DNA of 64,000 nt. Source: Bog-532 sp963720945. Its GTDB lineage: Bacteria > Actinomycetota > Actinomycetes > Streptosporangiales > Streptosporangiaceae. The stretch lies in contig CAVRHH010000031.1 of NCBI GenBank assembly GCA_963720945.1, positions 1-64,000 of the forward strand, given 5' to 3'. Position numbers and translations under genes: made by a program. Shown in pieces: positions 36,865 to 46,361 of this stretch (its first letter is position 1; each line of letters opens with the position of its first letter). The notes under the pieces are model-generated. The model did not search any database, was not told the origin of the DNA, and worked only from the letters and a program-made list of their open reading frames with translations.

Positions 36865-36956
36865 AGGTCCACTTTCTCACTCGACAGGGCAGTTGGCCAA
36901 CTGCTCATCATGCTAGGGAAACGCGACGGCCTTGCGGCTACCTGCCGGGCTGACCG

Positions 36957-37658
36957 CTACGAGGCATCCTCGGCGCCCTGCTCCGCGGCGATACGCGCCA
37001 GCTGGACCCGGGAGGTGATGCCGAGCTTCCAGAAGATGTGGCGCAGGTGGAACGCGACGGTGTGCATGCTCAGGAATACCCGGTTCGCTACCTGCCGGTT
37101 GCTGAGCCCCTGCGCCACCAGGTCGGCGACACGCCGTTCGGTGTCAGTCAGGCTGTCCCAGCCGAAGGCCGGCCGGTCCGCGTGGCTCCAGTGGCGTAGC
37201 CGGGTGCCCGCGGCCCGCAGGCTGGACCGTACCCGGGCCAGGTCGTCGGCGTCGCCGAGCTCCTCGTACAGGGCGTAGGCCTGGCCGAGCAGGCTCGTGG
37301 CCCGGCCTTGATCGCCCTGCCTGGCCCAGGCGTTCCCGGCGTCCTCCAGCGCGCCAGCCCGGGCCCGCGCGGCCGCGTAGCGCCCGGCGGCCCGCTGCAG
37401 GGTGGCGGGGTCCTGCTCGGTCAGCCCGCGTGCGTGCTCGGCGGCGGCCGTCATATCCGGGTCGCCGGGCATGATCATGGCCAGCCGCTGCGTCTGTCTG
37501 GCCAGCGCGCCCGCCCGGTCCCCGTCGCCGTCGGCGAGCGCGCCGCGTACCAGCAGCACGGCGCCTTCGGGATCAGCCATCCCGCCGCCGAACAACGTCA
37601 GCTGCAGGTGCTTCTCGAGGTCCTGGACGTAGGCGCGGACGTCGGCTTCGGGTCGCAT
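36957..37658 (-). CDS. LuxR-type regulator, short form
   Basis: 233 residues from ATG 37658 (GAGGAGG upstream). The N-terminal ~150 residues are helical TPR-like (ARARAGALEDAGNAWARQGD). The C-terminal LuxR HTH begins SLTDTERRVADLVAQGLSN and continues NRVFLSMHTVAFHLRHIFWK. It resembles the C-terminal third of a LAL regulator without the AAA module, so it is either a natural short member or a truncated one. It lies 118 bp downstream of the PucR regulator on the same strand. Confidence 0.88.
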   Translation of the reverse strand: MRPEADVRAYVQDLEKHLQLTLFGGGMADPEGAVLLVRGALADGDGDRAGALARQTQRLAMIMPGDPDMTAAAEHARGLTEQDPATLQRAAGRYAAARARAGALEDAGNAWARQGDQGRATSLLGQAYALYEELGDADDLARVRSSLRAAGTRLRHWSHADRPAFGWDSLTDTERRVADLVAQGLSNRQVANRVFLSMHTVAFHLRHIFWKLGITSRVQLARIAAEQGAEDAS

Positions 37659-37776
37659 CCGGCCTCCTCTCGTCCCCCTGCGGTCTCTACCGCCAGCTTC
37701 GCCGGGGATCGAGGCCGGGCGCATCGTCCTGGCCGGGCAATTCCATTACCCTGGCAGGACAGCCAGGGCGCCGAGG

Positions 37777-39423
37777 TTATGACTGGCGCAGCGCCTGTAG
37801 GGTCCGCCACGCGTGCGTGGCGACCTGCAGGTTGAACTGGACGTCGGGCAGGCCGAGATCGTGGCCGGATACCTGGCGGATGCGCTGGAGGCGGTACTTG
37901 AGCGTGCTGCGGTGCACCGACAGTGCCTTGGCCGAGGCGTCGTAGTTGCCGCCGCAGTCGAGGTATTCGCTCAGCGTCAGCACCAGCGGCGTGCCGTGCT
38001 CGGCGTCGTAGTCGATCAGCGGGCCGAGCCACTCGGTCGCGAACCGCTCCACGGCCGACGTATCGCCCGCCGTGGCCAGGATCTTGTAGATGCCGAGGTT
38101 GTCGAACAGCGTGATCCGCTCGGGGCCGCCCGCCGACTTCTGCATCCGCAGCGCCAGTTCCGCTTCCCGGCAGGAGTGCGGGAACCGGTCCAGCTCCAGG
38201 ACGCGGCCGCCTACCCCGATCCGGCACCGCCCGCCGTGCATCTCGGTGACCACCCGGGCCCAGAACAGGTCCCAGCGCACCTCTGTATCGGCCAGCATGA
38301 TCACGTCGTGCAGCCGCGGCGCCAGCAGCGACCCCACTCCGGCGGCCTGGGCCGCCCGGCCAACGGCATGGAAGAACAGGTCGCTGTCGTCGCGGCAGGC
38401 CCCGGCGGGTTCGGTCAAGACGACCCGGTGCGGCCGGACCAGGTCGTAGTTGAGGGCCTGGGCCTGGTTCAGCAGCGTGGCCGGCTCCGCGCCCGCGTCC
38501 CCGACCAGGTCGAGCACGAGGTTGATCCGCGCCCGCGCTTCGCCCTGGGCCAGGTGCTGCAGCCGGGCGATCTCCATCGTCAGCACCGTGGTCGCGTGCT
38601 CGACGACCACCCGTTCGGTGCCGGCTGCCGTCCCAGCCGGGTCGTGCAGGACGAGCACGGCCACCGGGGAGCCGCCGAGCGCGGCCACCGAGATCAGGCG
38701 CTCGCCCTCCTGGACCGGGCCCGCGGCGCTCATGGCCCGGTCCAGCAGCCGGTCCTGCTGCGCCGGGCCGGCCTTGGGGTAGGGATCGGGCCGGTCCGGT
38801 CCGGCCCACGCCAGCAGGTTGCCGAAGCGGTCCTCGATGGCCGCCGGGCGGCCGGTCAGGTCGTAGACCGCCTGGGCGATTCCCGCCTGCCCCTCGCCCT
38901 CGAGCGCCACCTTGGTCAGCCGGTCGTGAATCTCCATGCTGCGCACCAGCGCGAGGTTGGCCAGGCGCAGCTCCTCGGCCTGTTCCCGCTCTCGGCTGTG
39001 CAGGCGCGCGTTGGCCAGGGCCACCCCCGCCTGCTGGGCCAGCACCTGCAGCAGGAACCGCTCGCTCTCCGCGGGCGGGGCCGGGGCCCCGACGACCAGG
39101 TAGCCCGCCGGGCCGTGGCGGCTGGACAGCGAGTAGGCCCACGACCACGGCACGTCGGCCAGCGTGACCGGCCCGCCCTCGGGCGCGAGGACGGTCGGCA
39201 GGCTGGTGGCCTTCCGGCCGGGAAGCCGCGCCTCCTGCCACAGGCCGTCGAGGAAGATGCCCTGCGTCGTGCAGGACCCCAGGGATTCGACCGCGTTCGC
39301 GACGTAGTGCAGGATGCTGTCCTGGCTGTCGTGCTGGGTCAGCAGCATCGCGAGCACCAGCATGCTCCGCAGCGCGGAGAGCTGTTCGCGGACCGGGCCG
39401 TCATGATCCGGGGGGCCCGTCAC
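37777..39423 (-). CDS. PucR/CdaR-family transcriptional regulator with GAF domain
   Basis: 548 residues from GTG 39423. GAF-like N-terminal half (~15-150, including AYSLSSRHGPAGYLVVG, FLLQVLAQQAGVALANA), a central GGDEF-like CdaR domain (CRIGVGGRVLELDRFPHS, REAELALRM), and the PucR C-terminal HTH (LVLTLSEYLDCGGN, ALSVHRSTLKYRLQRI). Such proteins activate catabolic genes in response to metabolites. The target is unknown; the divergent UBP/cNMP-FAD stress genes 250 bp away are candidates. Confidence 0.92.
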   Translation of the reverse strand: MTGPPDHDGPVREQLSALRSMLVLAMLLTQHDSQDSILHYVANAVESLGSCTTQGIFLDGLWQEARLPGRKATSLPTVLAPEGGPVTLADVPWSWAYSLSSRHGPAGYLVVGAPAPPAESERFLLQVLAQQAGVALANARLHSREREQAEELRLANLALVRSMEIHDRLTKVALEGEGQAGIAQAVYDLTGRPAAIEDRFGNLLAWAGPDRPDPYPKAGPAQQDRLLDRAMSAAGPVQEGERLISVAALGGSPVAVLVLHDPAGTAAGTERVVVEHATTVLTMEIARLQHLAQGEARARINLVLDLVGDAGAEPATLLNQAQALNYDLVRPHRVVLTEPAGACRDDSDLFFHAVGRAAQAAGVGSLLAPRLHDVIMLADTEVRWDLFWARVVTEMHGGRCRIGVGGRVLELDRFPHSCREAELALRMQKSAGGPERITLFDNLGIYKILATAGDTSAVERFATEWLGPLIDYDAEHGTPLVLTLSEYLDCGGNYDASAKALSVHRSTLKYRLQRIRQVSGHDLGLPDVQFNLQVATHAWRTLQALRQS

Positions 39424-39668
39424 TGCCTACTCCGGGCCATGGGGAAACTGGCCAGGATCGAGGTGGTAGGCGCGGGCCTCGCCATACGATTTCTCCTCGC
39501 GACGGCACCACGATCCTAACCCCGGTGCAGGCCCGTGATCCCGTCAGACCTGCCAGGCCGGCCCGGCCCGGCCACCGGCCCGGCCCGGAAACTACCTGGT
39601 CTGCTGATGTGCGTCCGGCCCTCCCCGCCCAGCATGGGGTCCATGCGTACCACGAGAGGACGGCGGGC

Positions 39669-39932
39669 ATGGCGACGCTGACCGATCCGCACCTGAGCCT
39701 GGTCCGCCCGGTAACGCCGCGGACACCAGCCGGCTGCGAGGAATGCCTGATCCTGGGGTCCGAGTGGGTGCACCTGCGCCTGTGCCTGACCTGCGGGCAT
39801 GTGGGCTGCTGCGACTCTTCGCCGCTGCGGCACGCGCGCGCTCACGCCTTCGCCGTCGGGCACCCGATCGTCCAGTCGTTCGAGCCGGGCGAGGACTGGC
39901 GCTGGTGCTATGTCGACGAAGCCTTCGTCTGA
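39669..39932 (+). CDS. UBP-type zinc finger protein
   Basis: 87 residues from ATG 39669. A compact ZnF-UBP: CEECLILGSEWVHLRLCLTC then GHVGCCDSS, HARAHAFAVGHPIVQSF and WRWCYVDEAF. Standalone bacterial members usually sit next to redox genes, as here: its end overlaps the cNMP/FAD oxidoreductase start by 23 nt. It probably binds zinc and a protein C-terminus or acts as a redox-sensitive partner. Confidence 0.9.
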   Translation: MATLTDPHLSLVRPVTPRTPAGCEECLILGSEWVHLRLCLTCGHVGCCDSSPLRHARAHAFAVGHPIVQSFEPGEDWRWCYVDEAFV

Positions 39933-41542
39933 GGAAACCCCCGACCTGCAGGGGGCGTTCCCGCGGCTGACTGACGCTCAGATCGCCGCGCTGGACGCGC
40001 AGGGCCGGCGCCGGTCCACCCAGCCGGGCGACGTCCTGTTCGCCGAGGGCGACCGGGATTGCGACTTCTTCGTCGTCCTGGCCGGGAAGGCGGCCTCGGT
40101 CGAGGGGCACGGGACGCCGGAGGAGCGCGTCATCGCCGTCCACGGCCCCGGCCGGTTCCTCGGCGAGCTAAGCCTGCTGACCGGCGAGGGCGCCTGGTAT
40201 TCCGCTGTGGCCCTCGACGCGGGCGAGGTGCTCGCGGTGCCGGTCGCCCGGCTCCGGGAGCTAGTGGCCCGGCGATCCCGCGTTCGGCGACCTGGTCTTG
40301 CGCGCTTACCTGCTGCGCCGCTCGATCCTGATCGGGCTCGGGGCCGGCCTGCGGATCGTCGGCTCGAAGTACTCCCCGGACACCCGGCGGGTCCGGGACT
40401 TCGCGGCCCGCAACCGGCTCCCGTACCGCTGGCTGGACCTGGAGGCCGACCCGTCCGCCGAGGCCCTGCTGGCCGAGTTCGGCGTGACGCCGCAGGACAC
40501 CCCGGTGGTGATCGTGCACGGGCGGCTGCTGCGCAACCCCGGCAATGCCGAGCTGGCCGCCGCGGTCGGGCTCCCGGCGCCGAGTGAGCCGCAGGCCAGC
40601 TGCGACCTGCTCGTGGTCGGGTCCGGGCCCGCGGGCCTGTCCGCCGCGGTGTACGGGGCCTCGGAAGGGATGCGGGTCATCGTCCTGGACGCCACCGCCG
40701 CCGGGGGCCAGGCCGGGACCTCGTCGCGGATCGAGAACTACCTCGGCTTCCCGTCGGGCATCTCCGGCGCCGAGCTCGCGGACCGGGCGATGCTCCAGGC
40801 CCGCAAGTTCGGCGCCCGGTTCGCCGTCCCGGCCGAGGCCACCGCCATCGAGCAGGACGACGGTCACTACCGGGTGCGCCTCAGCGATGGGACCAGCCTG
40901 ACCAGCGCCCTGGTGGTCCTGGCCACCGGGGTCAGGTACCGCAGGCTCGACGTGCCGCGCGCGGACTACTTCGAGAAGATGAGCATCTACTACGCGGCGT
41001 CGCAGGCGGAGGCGCTGCTGTGCAGCGGGGACCCGGTGGCCATCGTCGGCGGCGGCAACTCGGCCGGGCAGGCGGCGGTCTTCCTGTCCGGGCACGCCGC
41101 CCAGGTCACGCTCATCGTCCGCGAAGGCGACCTGGGCGAGCACATGTCCCGCTACCTCGTCGACCGGATCGCGCGGATCCCGAACGTGCACGTCATGACC
41201 GGCGCCGAGGTCCGGGAACTGCACGGCGAGGCGGCGCTGGAAGCCGTCACCGTGGTCGGCAACCGGACCGGCGCGCGGCGCACCGTCGACGCCCGCGCGC
41301 TGTTCGTCTTCATCGGGATGGCCCCGTGCACCGGCTGGCTCGGCGGCCTGGTCGACCTCGACGACCACGGATTCGTCCGCACCGGGAGCCCTGGTGCCGA
41401 GTGCTCGCTGCTCGAGACCAGCCAGCCCGGCGTCTTCGCGGTCGGCGACGTCCGCGCCGGCTCGGCCAAACGGGTGGCCACGGCCGTCGGCGAGGGCGCG
41501 ATGGCGATCCGGCTTGTTTTCGAACGAACACGCCCCACCTAG
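39910..41542 (+). pseudogene. Cyclic-nucleotide-binding/thioredoxin-reductase-like FAD oxidoreductase, frameshifted
   Basis: About 544 codons in two frames. From ATG 39910: a cNMP-binding domain (QPGDVLFAEGDRDCDFFVVL, GPGRFLGELSLLTGEG). One extra base near 40272 shifts the frame; reading on in the second frame gives DPAFGDLVLRAYLLRRS, a glutaredoxin-like linker (VTPQDTPVVIVHGRLLRNPG), then a FAD/NAD(P)H domain with VVGSGPAGLSAAVYG, AIVGGGNSAGQAAVF and QPGVFAVGDVRAGS. The CxxC of true thioredoxin reductases is absent (ALLCSGDPVAIV), which is normal for this fused family. It may pass electrons to an unknown acceptor under cNMP control. Whether the shift is real is unclear. Confidence 0.85.
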
Positions 41543-41554
41543 GAGGTAACGGCG

Positions 41555-42004
41555 ATGCCCGTGATGGGCTTCACCAAGTTCGAGCGCTTCTTTCGCGCCG
41601 TCGGCGGCGTCGACGTCGACCGCGACGACATCAAGCGCTACCTCGATTTCGTCAACGACGCGCTCTACGACCTGCTGCTCATCGGCCAGGCCACGGCGAA
41701 GGCGAACGTCCGCGACATCATCCTGCCCTGGGACTTGCCGGTCACCAAGGGCCTGCAGGAGAGCGTGCACGCCTTCGAGCGCCTCGAAGAGGAGATCGAA
41801 CTGCGCCCCATCCTCGAATCCCTGGCCGCGCGGCCCCCGCTGGATGCCGCGCTGGCCGACGATACCCAGGCCCGGCTCCCGTTGCTCTTCGGCGGCATCA
41901 GCGTCGCCCTGGCCCGGACGTTCAAGCTCATCGACGCCGAGCTCAAGGCCGTGCACACCCGGGAATGGGAACGCACGTTCGAGCTCTTCCGGCTGCTCAT
42001 CTGA
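41555..42004 (+). CDS. DUF1931 histone-fold-like protein
   Basis: 149 residues with a strong Shine-Dalgarno (AGGAGGTAAC). MPVMGFTKFERFFRAVGGVD, ATAKANVRDIILPWDLPVTK and LEEEIELRPILESLAARPPL are DUF1931 signatures. The family has a single-chain double histone fold. DNA binding is possible but not proven. It starts 12 bp after the oxidoreductase and leads into the chaperone block, so it is likely co-expressed under stress. Confidence 0.92.
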   Translation: MPVMGFTKFERFFRAVGGVDVDRDDIKRYLDFVNDALYDLLLIGQATAKANVRDIILPWDLPVTKGLQESVHAFERLEEEIELRPILESLAARPPLDAALADDTQARLPLLFGGISVALARTFKLIDAELKAVHTREWERTFELFRLLI

Positions 42005-42108
42005 GCCGGACACGCCATGACTACCAGGATGGTGGATGTGCCCGCCGCCCCTCGCGGGAAGCGTGGGGGTATTCCGACAGTCACGTTTCCAGCCACAGGA
42101 GGAATCCA

Positions 42109-42576
42109 ATGGCAGCGCTCCCGGTCCGCCGCGGCGGACGGAACACGATGGGCGTCAACCCTTCCCGCGAGTTCGAGGACATCTACGACCGGATGGGCCA
42201 GCTGATGAACTTCGTGTTCGGCCTGCCCCCGGCCGTCCCGGCCGACATGCCCTGGGTCCCGCTCGCGGACCTGTCCGAGACCGACGACGCCTACGTGGTC
42301 AAGGCCGAACTGCCCGGCGTGGACAAGGACCAGGTCAACTTGCAGCTGCAGGACCGTGAGCTGGTCATCAGCGGCGAGATCCCCGAGCCCGAGAGCGGCA
42401 ACGGCAGCCGCCGCCACCGCAGCTCGCGTCGCACCGGCCAGTTCGAGCTCCGGATCTACCTGCCCGGCGACGTCAACACCGACGCGGTCACCGCGCAGCT
42501 CTCGGACGGCATCCTGACCGTGACCGTACCGAAGTCCGAGGCCGCCAAGCCGCGCAAGATCGAGATCACCGGCTGA
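42109..42576 (+). CDS. Hsp20/alpha-crystallin small heat-shock protein
   Basis: 155 residues from ATG 42109 with AGGAGGAA upstream. Alpha-crystallin domain ~45-150: PWVPLADLSETDDAYVVKAE, LPGVDKDQVNLQLQDREL, and the G-x-L motif in LSDGILTVTVPKS. ATP-independent holdase that keeps unfolded proteins soluble until DnaK/ClpB act. Ends just before a strong terminator. Confidence 0.95.
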   Translation: MAALPVRRGGRNTMGVNPSREFEDIYDRMGQLMNFVFGLPPAVPADMPWVPLADLSETDDAYVVKAELPGVDKDQVNLQLQDRELVISGEIPEPESGNGSRRHRSSRRTGQFELRIYLPGDVNTDAVTAQLSDGILTVTVPKSEAAKPRKIEITG

Positions 42577-42585
42577 GCACGACTT

Positions 42586-42629
42586 CCCGCGCGCTCCCTG
42601 ACCGGCCCAGGATGCCGGGAGCGCGCGGG
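42586..42629 (+). terminator. Terminator/attenuator between hsp20 and dnaK
   Basis: Perfect 13-bp stem CCCGCGCGCTCCC (42586-42598) and GGGAGCGCGCGGG (42617-42629) with an 18-nt loop. It probably ends the hsp20 transcript, and dnaK would then rely on a promoter in the following ~40 bp or on read-through. No HAIR (HspR) or CIRCE element was seen nearby. Confidence 0.75.
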
Positions 42630-42670
42630 GCCAGGCCTGAGCATTTGCGGTTAAGAAGCAGGAGGCAGTG

Positions 42671-44572
<1,902 letters not shown>

Positions 44573-44580
44573 GCGGGCCG

Positions 44581-45087
44581 ATGAGTCAGGCGGCTGAAAA
44601 CGGCGAGTCCGGGCCCGGTCCCGACGCGATCACCGAGCAGGCCCGGATCGCCGAGCAGGCGGCCCGGATCGCCGAGCTGGAGGACTTGCGCCTGCGGGCC
44701 CTGGCCGACCTGGACAACATGCGCAAGCGATGCGCCGCGCAGGTCAGCCGGGCCGAGGAGGAGGCCAGGGCGGCCGTGGCCAGGCAGTGGCTGTCCTTGG
44801 TGGACAACCTCGATCTGGCCCTGGCGCACGCCGAGGCCGACCCGGCCGCCATCATCGAGGGGGTCCGGGCGGTCCGGGACCAGGCCCTGGGCGTGCTGGC
44901 CCGCCTGGGCTTCCCCCGCCGCGACGATCGGGGCGCCCGGTTCGACCCGGTCCGGCACGAGGCCATCGCCTCCCGGCCCGACCCCGGGGCCGAGGCCGAC
45001 GTGGTGGCCGAGGTCGTCCGGCCCGCCTACGGCGAAGGGGACCATCAGCTGCGGCCGGCGCAGGTCGTGGTGGCCCGGCCGGATTGA
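44581..45087 (+). CDS. grpE: Nucleotide exchange factor GrpE
   Basis: 168 residues from ATG 44581; an alternative GTG at 44569 overlaps the dnaK stop. N-terminal long helix (ITEQARIAEQAARIAELEDL), then LRALADLDNMRKRCAAQVSR and WLSLVDNLDLALAHAEADP, and a C-terminal beta part FDPVRHEAIASRPDPG. It releases ADP from DnaK. Divergent from major GrpE proteins but all landmarks are present. Confidence 0.92.
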   Translation: MSQAAENGESGPGPDAITEQARIAEQAARIAELEDLRLRALADLDNMRKRCAAQVSRAEEEARAAVARQWLSLVDNLDLALAHAEADPAAIIEGVRAVRDQALGVLARLGFPRRDDRGARFDPVRHEAIASRPDPGAEADVVAEVVRPAYGEGDHQLRPAQVVVARPD

Positions 45088-45100
45088 TGGGGCCGGGCTG

Positions 45101-46066
45101 ATGGCCGCGGACGAGGACTTCTACCAGATCCTGGGCGTGCCGAGGGACGCCAGCCAGGAGGACATCCAGCGGGCCTACCGCAGGCTGGCCCGCACGTATC
45201 ACCCGGACGTCAACAAGGACCCCGGGGCCGAGGACCGGTTCAAGGAGGTCTCGGAGGCCTACGACGTCCTGTCCGATCCGCAGACCCGGCGCCGCTACGA
45301 CGCGTTCGGGGCGGACTTCCGGCAGGTGCCCGAGGACGTCGATCCCGAGACGTGGCGGCGTGCCCGGGCCGGCGCGCGGGCTGGAGCCAGCGCCGGGCCG
45401 GGCCGGGGCGGGCCCGGCGGGTTCAGCTTCAGCGAGGACGACATCGATCTCGAGGACCTGCTGGGCGGGTTCTTCGGCGGCCGCGGCCAGCGGACCGGCC
45501 GTGCCGGGCGTGGCTGGGGTCCGATCCCGGGAGCGGATCAGGAGGCCGGGCTCGAGCTGACCGTGGAGGAGGCCTACCGTGGCGGGCGCAGGAACATCAC
45601 GCTGACGACCAGCGATGGGGGCCGCCGCTCCATTGAGGTCACGGTGCCGGCCGGGGTGACCGACGGGCAGCGGATCCGGCTGGCCGGGCAGGGCGGCCGG
45701 GGCAGCGACGGGGCGCGCAACGGCGACCTGTACCTGATCGTGCGGATCGCGCCGCACCCGAGGTACCGGCTCGATGGGCGTGACCTGTACGTCGAGTTGC
45801 GGCTGGCGCCGTGGGAGGCCGCGCTGGGCACGTCGGTCGCCCTGGACACGCCGGGCGGCGAGGTCAAGGTCAAGGTCCCGGGCGGGACGTCGAGCGGCCG
45901 GCGGATCCGGCTGGCCGGCCGCGGCCTGCCGAACCCCAAGGGGAAGGCGGGCGACCTGTACGCGGAGGCGAGGATCATGGTGCCGCCCCGGCTGTCCCGC
46001 GCCGAACGGCGGCTGTTCGAGCAGCTGGCCGCGGAATCCAGTTTCGACCCGAGGAAGCAGCGGTGA
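45101..46066 (+). CDS. DnaJ-type co-chaperone without zinc finger (CbpA-like)
   Basis: 321 residues. J domain 1-70 with HPD in RTYHPDVNKDPGAED, G/F-rich region (~95-150), then two C-terminal beta domains (GADQEAGLELTVEEAYRGG, VTVPAGVTDGQRIRLAGQG, VKVPGGTSSGRRIRLAGRG). No CxxCxGxG zinc repeats, so it is the class B/CbpA type. It delivers clients to DnaK. Stop overlaps the cbpM GTG by 4 nt. Confidence 0.95.
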   Translation: MAADEDFYQILGVPRDASQEDIQRAYRRLARTYHPDVNKDPGAEDRFKEVSEAYDVLSDPQTRRRYDAFGADFRQVPEDVDPETWRRARAGARAGASAGPGRGGPGGFSFSEDDIDLEDLLGGFFGGRGQRTGRAGRGWGPIPGADQEAGLELTVEEAYRGGRRNITLTTSDGGRRSIEVTVPAGVTDGQRIRLAGQGGRGSDGARNGDLYLIVRIAPHPRYRLDGRDLYVELRLAPWEAALGTSVALDTPGGEVKVKVPGGTSSGRRIRLAGRGLPNPKGKAGDLYAEARIMVPPRLSRAERRLFEQLAAESSFDPRKQR

Positions 46067-46359
46067 GCTACGCCATAGTCCGCGCCGCGCGGCTGAGCCT
46101 GGAGGAGTTCGCCGTGCTGTCGGGCCTGCACCCGGACCTGATCCGCAGGCTGGTCGCCCTCGGGCTCATCGAGGCGCACCGCGACACGGCAGGCGCGCTC
46201 TGGTTCTCCCGGAGCGAGCTCGCCGCGGTGGCCCGGGTGCAGCGCCTGCGCGCGGGCTTCGCGCTCAACTACGCGGCCATCGGGCTGGTCACCGACCTGC
46301 TCGACCGGATCGCGGTACTTGAAGCGGCCCTACGCGCCGCCCAGCGCCGAGGAAGGTAA
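46063..46359 (+). CDS. Chaperone modulator CbpM-like (MerR-fold) protein
   Basis: 98 residues from GTG 46063 (GTGA overlap with the dnaJ stop). SLEEFAVLSGLHPDLIRRLV resembles a MerR winged helix; GALWFSRSELAAVARVQRLR and LLDRIAVLEAALRAAQRRG are helices. The position directly after a CbpA-type J protein fits CbpM, which binds and restrains CbpA. An HspR-type repressor reading is possible but no operator was found. Confidence 0.82.
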   Translation: MSYAIVRAARLSLEEFAVLSGLHPDLIRRLVALGLIEAHRDTAGALWFSRSELAAVARVQRLRAGFALNYAAIGLVTDLLDRIAVLEAALRAAQRRGR

Positions 46360-46361
46360 AC

